A DNA stretch of 25,698 nucleotides from Sergeia podlipaevii. Its lineage: Eukaryota > Euglenozoa > Kinetoplastea > Trypanosomatida > Trypanosomatidae. The DNA is taken from positions 1 through 25,698 of the forward strand of contig JASANZ010001936.1 of NCBI GenBank assembly GCA_030849805.1. The letters are read 5' to 3'. Made by a program: the position numbers and the translations under genes. Positions 24,938 through 25,698 of this stretch are shown here, in pieces. Within the stretch, counting starts at the first letter, position 1. Every line of letters starts with the position of its first letter. A model generated the notes under the pieces. It saw only the letters and a program-made list of their open reading frames with translations, was not told the DNA's origin and made no database searches.

Positions 24938-25698
24938 ATGCTTTACCGTGGAAACACTAACACCAATGCCTCCAGATACGGGGGCACTGGCAGCAACCAT
25001 CTGTGCGAAGCGTTAGCACTTTGCCAGTCAATCATACATCGTTATCAGCGCTGCGGCACTGAATTTTCTTTTCAGGAACTCAAGGCGATGGAGGCGCTGA
25101 GGCGCCTTATGCCAGGCGATACGCGCACTGACGAGGGATTTGCCGTTGGCAGAAACGAATTTGTATCCGACACTTCATTAGGTTCTCAGAACAGCAACGA
25201 TGGAGCGCAGCTAGTGAATATTTTTGAGCGGTGTGCAGACGTCACTGGTGATCCCAAACTTATGTTTAGCGCCATCAACGAGGAAGTTGGACGTACAGTT
25301 GGATCGACTTGCGTACACACGTACGTGGTTGTGCCAAACGACAATCTGCTGTTGGACCCCGTTAGTGGAGTGGCGTGTGCGACAGATGACACCTCTGCTC
25401 TAGGCAAGAGTGCCTCCATGACGATGATGTACACCATTGCCAACACACTCTACATTCCTCTTCTGGTCAATGATGAGTTTGTCGGTTGCATTGAAGCTCC
25501 CGGCGGTCGTGCATCACGTCAGTCACACCACTACTTTGAGCTGCTTCTACGCACCACCGCTATCATCGTTCACAATATACAAAATGTGCAGCTCATGTCG
25601 TGGGAGACTCAGAAGGCAGAAGCAATGCTCTCCATGGCCACTCGTCTTGCCCGCGATACCCTGGACGAGACGGTGCTTGTGCAGTCGATCATGAACAC
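24938..25698 (+). CDS. PDEB: GAF-domain protein, probable cAMP phosphodiesterase PDEB (N-terminus only)
   Basis: The frame is open from ATG 24938 to the window edge, giving 253 residues; the C-terminus lies outside. The first 35 residues are Asn/Gly/Thr-rich. A GAF domain is visible from about residue 88 to 215: LVNIFERCADVTGDPKLMFSA, then VGSTCVHTYVVV, IPLLVNDEFVGCIEAPGG, and a closing helix with LLLRTTAIIVHNIQNVQL. After it EAMLSMATRLARDTLDETVL looks like the linker helix leading to a second GAF domain. Tandem N-terminal GAF domains before a class I phosphodiesterase catalytic domain define the kinetoplastid PDEB family, flagellar enzymes that hydrolyse cAMP. The catalytic domain cannot be seen, so the PDE call rests on GAF architecture and general resemblance; another GAF signalling protein is possible. 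The AG acceptor 11 nt upstream supports the start. Confidence 0.7.
   Translation, partial: MLYRGNTNTNASRYGGTGSNHLCEALALCQSIIHRYQRCGTEFSFQELKAMEALRRLMPGDTRTDEGFAVGRNEFVSDTSLGSQNSNDGAQLVNIFERCADVTGDPKLMFSAINEEVGRTVGSTCVHTYVVVPNDNLLLDPVSGVACATDDTSALGKSASMTMMYTIANTLYIPLLVNDEFVGCIEAPGGRASRQSHHYFELLLRTTAIIVHNIQNVQLMSWETQKAEAMLSMATRLARDTLDETVLVQSIMN

Noticed and set aside
1..25698. CRISPR arrays, bacterial operons, promoters and terminators
   Set aside because: No direct-repeat/spacer structure; the gene content and layout are kinetoplastid, so bacterial signals were not called.

Overview
The window reads as nuclear DNA of a kinetoplastid, most likely a Trypanosoma-like trypanosomatid. The evidence is intron-less genes packed head to tail on one strand, T-rich tracts ending in AG just before the start codons (typical spliced-leader acceptors), T-rich gaps, a decayed ingi/L1Tc-type retroelement, and family-specific proteins: a presenilin, a short TYW1, a kinase fused to a FYVE finger, a kinetoplast-associated-like HMG/H1-type protein, and a GAF protein resembling a PDEB phosphodiesterase. 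I place it at genus-like level only, by family features; no database search was possible.

Left arm (1-6323), transcribed leftward. It holds the N-terminal 365 residues of a type II membrane glycosyltransferase of PLOD/GT25 type (1-1097, running off the window), an AT-rich spacer, a 5'-truncated and frameshifted non-LTR retroelement (about 2290-5398), and a small basic protein carrying an RVxF-type PP1 docking motif (6003-6323).

Centre (6324-8671). Divergent strand-switch region. Minus-strand genes lie to its left and plus-strand genes to its right. It contains an 11-base C run (G run on the other strand) and about 1.7 kb with strong T and moderate G excess on the top strand. This arrangement resembles RNA polymerase II transcription start regions described in African trypanosomes. 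The hydrophobic open frames in it look like products of base composition.

Right arm (8672-25698), one rightward polycistron: condensin subunit 1 (CAP-D2), AGC/PDK1-like kinase with C-terminal FYVE finger, an unrecognised 236-aa protein, presenilin, TYW1 radical-SAM enzyme without a flavodoxin domain, an unrecognised 50-aa protein with strongly biased codons, GINS subunit Psf1, an unrecognised 277-aa protein with hydrophobic segments, an HMG-like/H1-like basic protein probably acting on kinetoplast DNA, and the N-terminus of a GAF-domain protein (probable cAMP phosphodiesterase).

The genes have no shared pathway, as is normal for trypanosomatid polycistrons: chromosome condensation, replication, tRNA modification, intramembrane proteolysis, lipid/cAMP signalling and kDNA packaging sit side by side. 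Regulation is expected to be post-transcriptional, so the 3' gaps and splice-acceptor tracts are the main regulatory elements. The least explained items are the 50-aa codon-biased gene with a hairpin just after its stop, the RVTF protein next to the strand switch, and the roughly 70-residue periodicity in the HMG-like protein.
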